Below, one piece after another: positions 63,625 through 64,000 of a DNA stretch of 64,000 nt; position 1 is the stretch's first letter; every line of letters starts with the position of its first letter. Location: assembly GCA_964541755.1 (NCBI GenBank), contig CAZIRF010000009.1, positions 17,608-81,607 of the forward strand. The letters are read 5' to 3'. The translations under genes were made by a program, and so were the position numbers. The notes beneath the pieces are model-generated. The model was not told the origin of the DNA, did not search any database, and saw only the letters and a list, made by a program, of their open reading frames with translations. The DNA is from CAZIRF01 sp964541755. GTDB taxonomy: Bacteria > Spirochaetota > Spirochaetia > Treponematales > Breznakiellaceae.

Positions 63625-63948
63625 ATGAGAAAAAGAAGTGTAGTTATCTTTTCATTTATCCTTCAAACGTGTCTATTGTATTCAATTGAGATTCCGAATA
63701 TTTTGATTAATAAATCATTGGATAATTCCATATTATTTTCACATAGGCAATTGAATATTCACAATTATCGTGGAAAAAAGCTAAATGAAATACAGTGTAG
63801 TGGTAAAATATTAATTAAAGATAATGAATATTACTTTCTGTGGTACGTGGCATATAATGAAAATATCAGTTCTGATGAAATAATTAATATGTCTGCTATT
63901 CGAGAAGGTGTATATTTTGTTGATACTCCATTATTTTCTGATAAATAG
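63625..63948 (+). CDS. small exported protein of unknown function, AT-rich
   Basis: 107 residues with a signal peptide (VVIFSFILQTCLLYSIE) and a beta-rich mature part (KILIKDNEYYFLWYVAY). No family recognised. Its start abuts the stop of the M23 gene, an arrangement found in toxin-immunity or enzyme-inhibitor pairs; that role is a guess. The stop TAG overlaps the start of a mobile-element terminus, so the original 3' end may have been altered. Confidence 0.55.
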   Translation: MRKRSVVIFSFILQTCLLYSIEIPNILINKSLDNSILFSHRQLNIHNYRGKKLNEIQCSGKILIKDNEYYFLWYVAYNENISSDEIINMSAIREGVYFVDTPLFSDK

Positions 63949-63968
63949 AGGCTCTTTCAAAATAGCTA
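63948..63968 (+). mobile_element. second copy of the mobile-element terminus
   Basis: GAGGCTCTTTCAAAATAGCT repeats the left end of the element at 31813 with one mismatch over 20 bases. The remainder of the element, if present, lies beyond the window. Confidence 0.65.
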
Positions 63969-64000
63969 GTGAAGAGCATTTTATATAGGCCGCGGGAGCA

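Noticed and set aside
63079..63948. Prophage remnant
   Set aside because: One peptidase and one small exported protein with no integrase, capsid or tail genes in the window do not support a phage.

Overview
The window is a GC-rich bacterial chromosome segment whose genes mostly run in short operons on both strands. Several families point to a spirochaete, probably a free-living or gut, polymer-degrading relative of Treponema/Spirochaeta: an EF-G with the AHIDSGKTT P-loop shared by the spirochaete/planctomycete/mitochondrial EF-G group, a PEGA-domain secreted protease, an omptin-like outer-membrane protease fragment, many lipoproteins and a six-gene Rnf complex. This assignment is inference from gene content; there is no rRNA or tRNA gene to fix it.

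Layout. 1-5.2 kb: a tandem pair of HSL-type esterases (the first cut by the window edge), uvrB, and a two-gene operon of secreted PEGA protease plus lipoprotein. 5.4-13.1 kb: one minus-strand operon of MacA-like adaptor, ABC ATPase, ABC permease, TolC-like channel, histidine kinase and NtrC-type sigma-54 activator. A canonical sigma-54 promoter precedes it, facing away from a second near-canonical sigma-54 promoter for a GH44 glycanase lipoprotein (13.3-15.1 kb). 15.3-27.5 kb: DUF2974 hydrolase, RecA-like ATPase plus EF-G, a probable barrel protein, ilvE, an AraC regulator, a NodB-type deacetylase behind an 18-bp minisatellite, a HisKA_2 sensor kinase and an AEC transporter.

27.85-32.1 kb is a lower-GC accessory island. 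Its left edge fuses a truncated omptin gene in frame to the C-terminal remnant of a sigma-54 activator. It then holds a lipoprotein gene and a large secreted-protein gene broken by a nonsense codon, a G10 tract and a probable second frameshift. It ends in a 295-bp element with terminal inverted repeats; a copy of that terminus lies at the right end of the window beside a second AT-rich patch (63.1-63.95 kb).

32.4-41.9 kb: uxuBA for glucuronate/mannonate catabolism, a patatin-like lipase, rlmJ, a lipoprotein, crtB-crtI carotenoid genes, a small membrane protein and a pyrimidine-dimer glycosylase. 42.0-46.8 kb: three tandem genes sharing an unusual architecture (signal peptide, CsgG/TolB-N-like domain, helical repeats, C-terminal barrel-like segment). 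47.0-52.9 kb: rnfCDGEAB followed by a dapB-like gene. 53.1-62.7 kb: a hypothetical protein, proA, proB, gltB, gltD and ppnP, which together form a glutamate/proline block.

Three window-wide patterns stand out. First, about ten genes have a -10 hexamer ending exactly 6-7 nt before the ATG, most with a plausible -35, which implies leaderless mRNAs. Second, the 11-mer AGGCTGATAGT occurs six times, within and between genes. Third, an intergenic repeat with consensus near GGTAACCGGAAGCKTGCAGC occurs at least six times, next to GC-rich hairpins.
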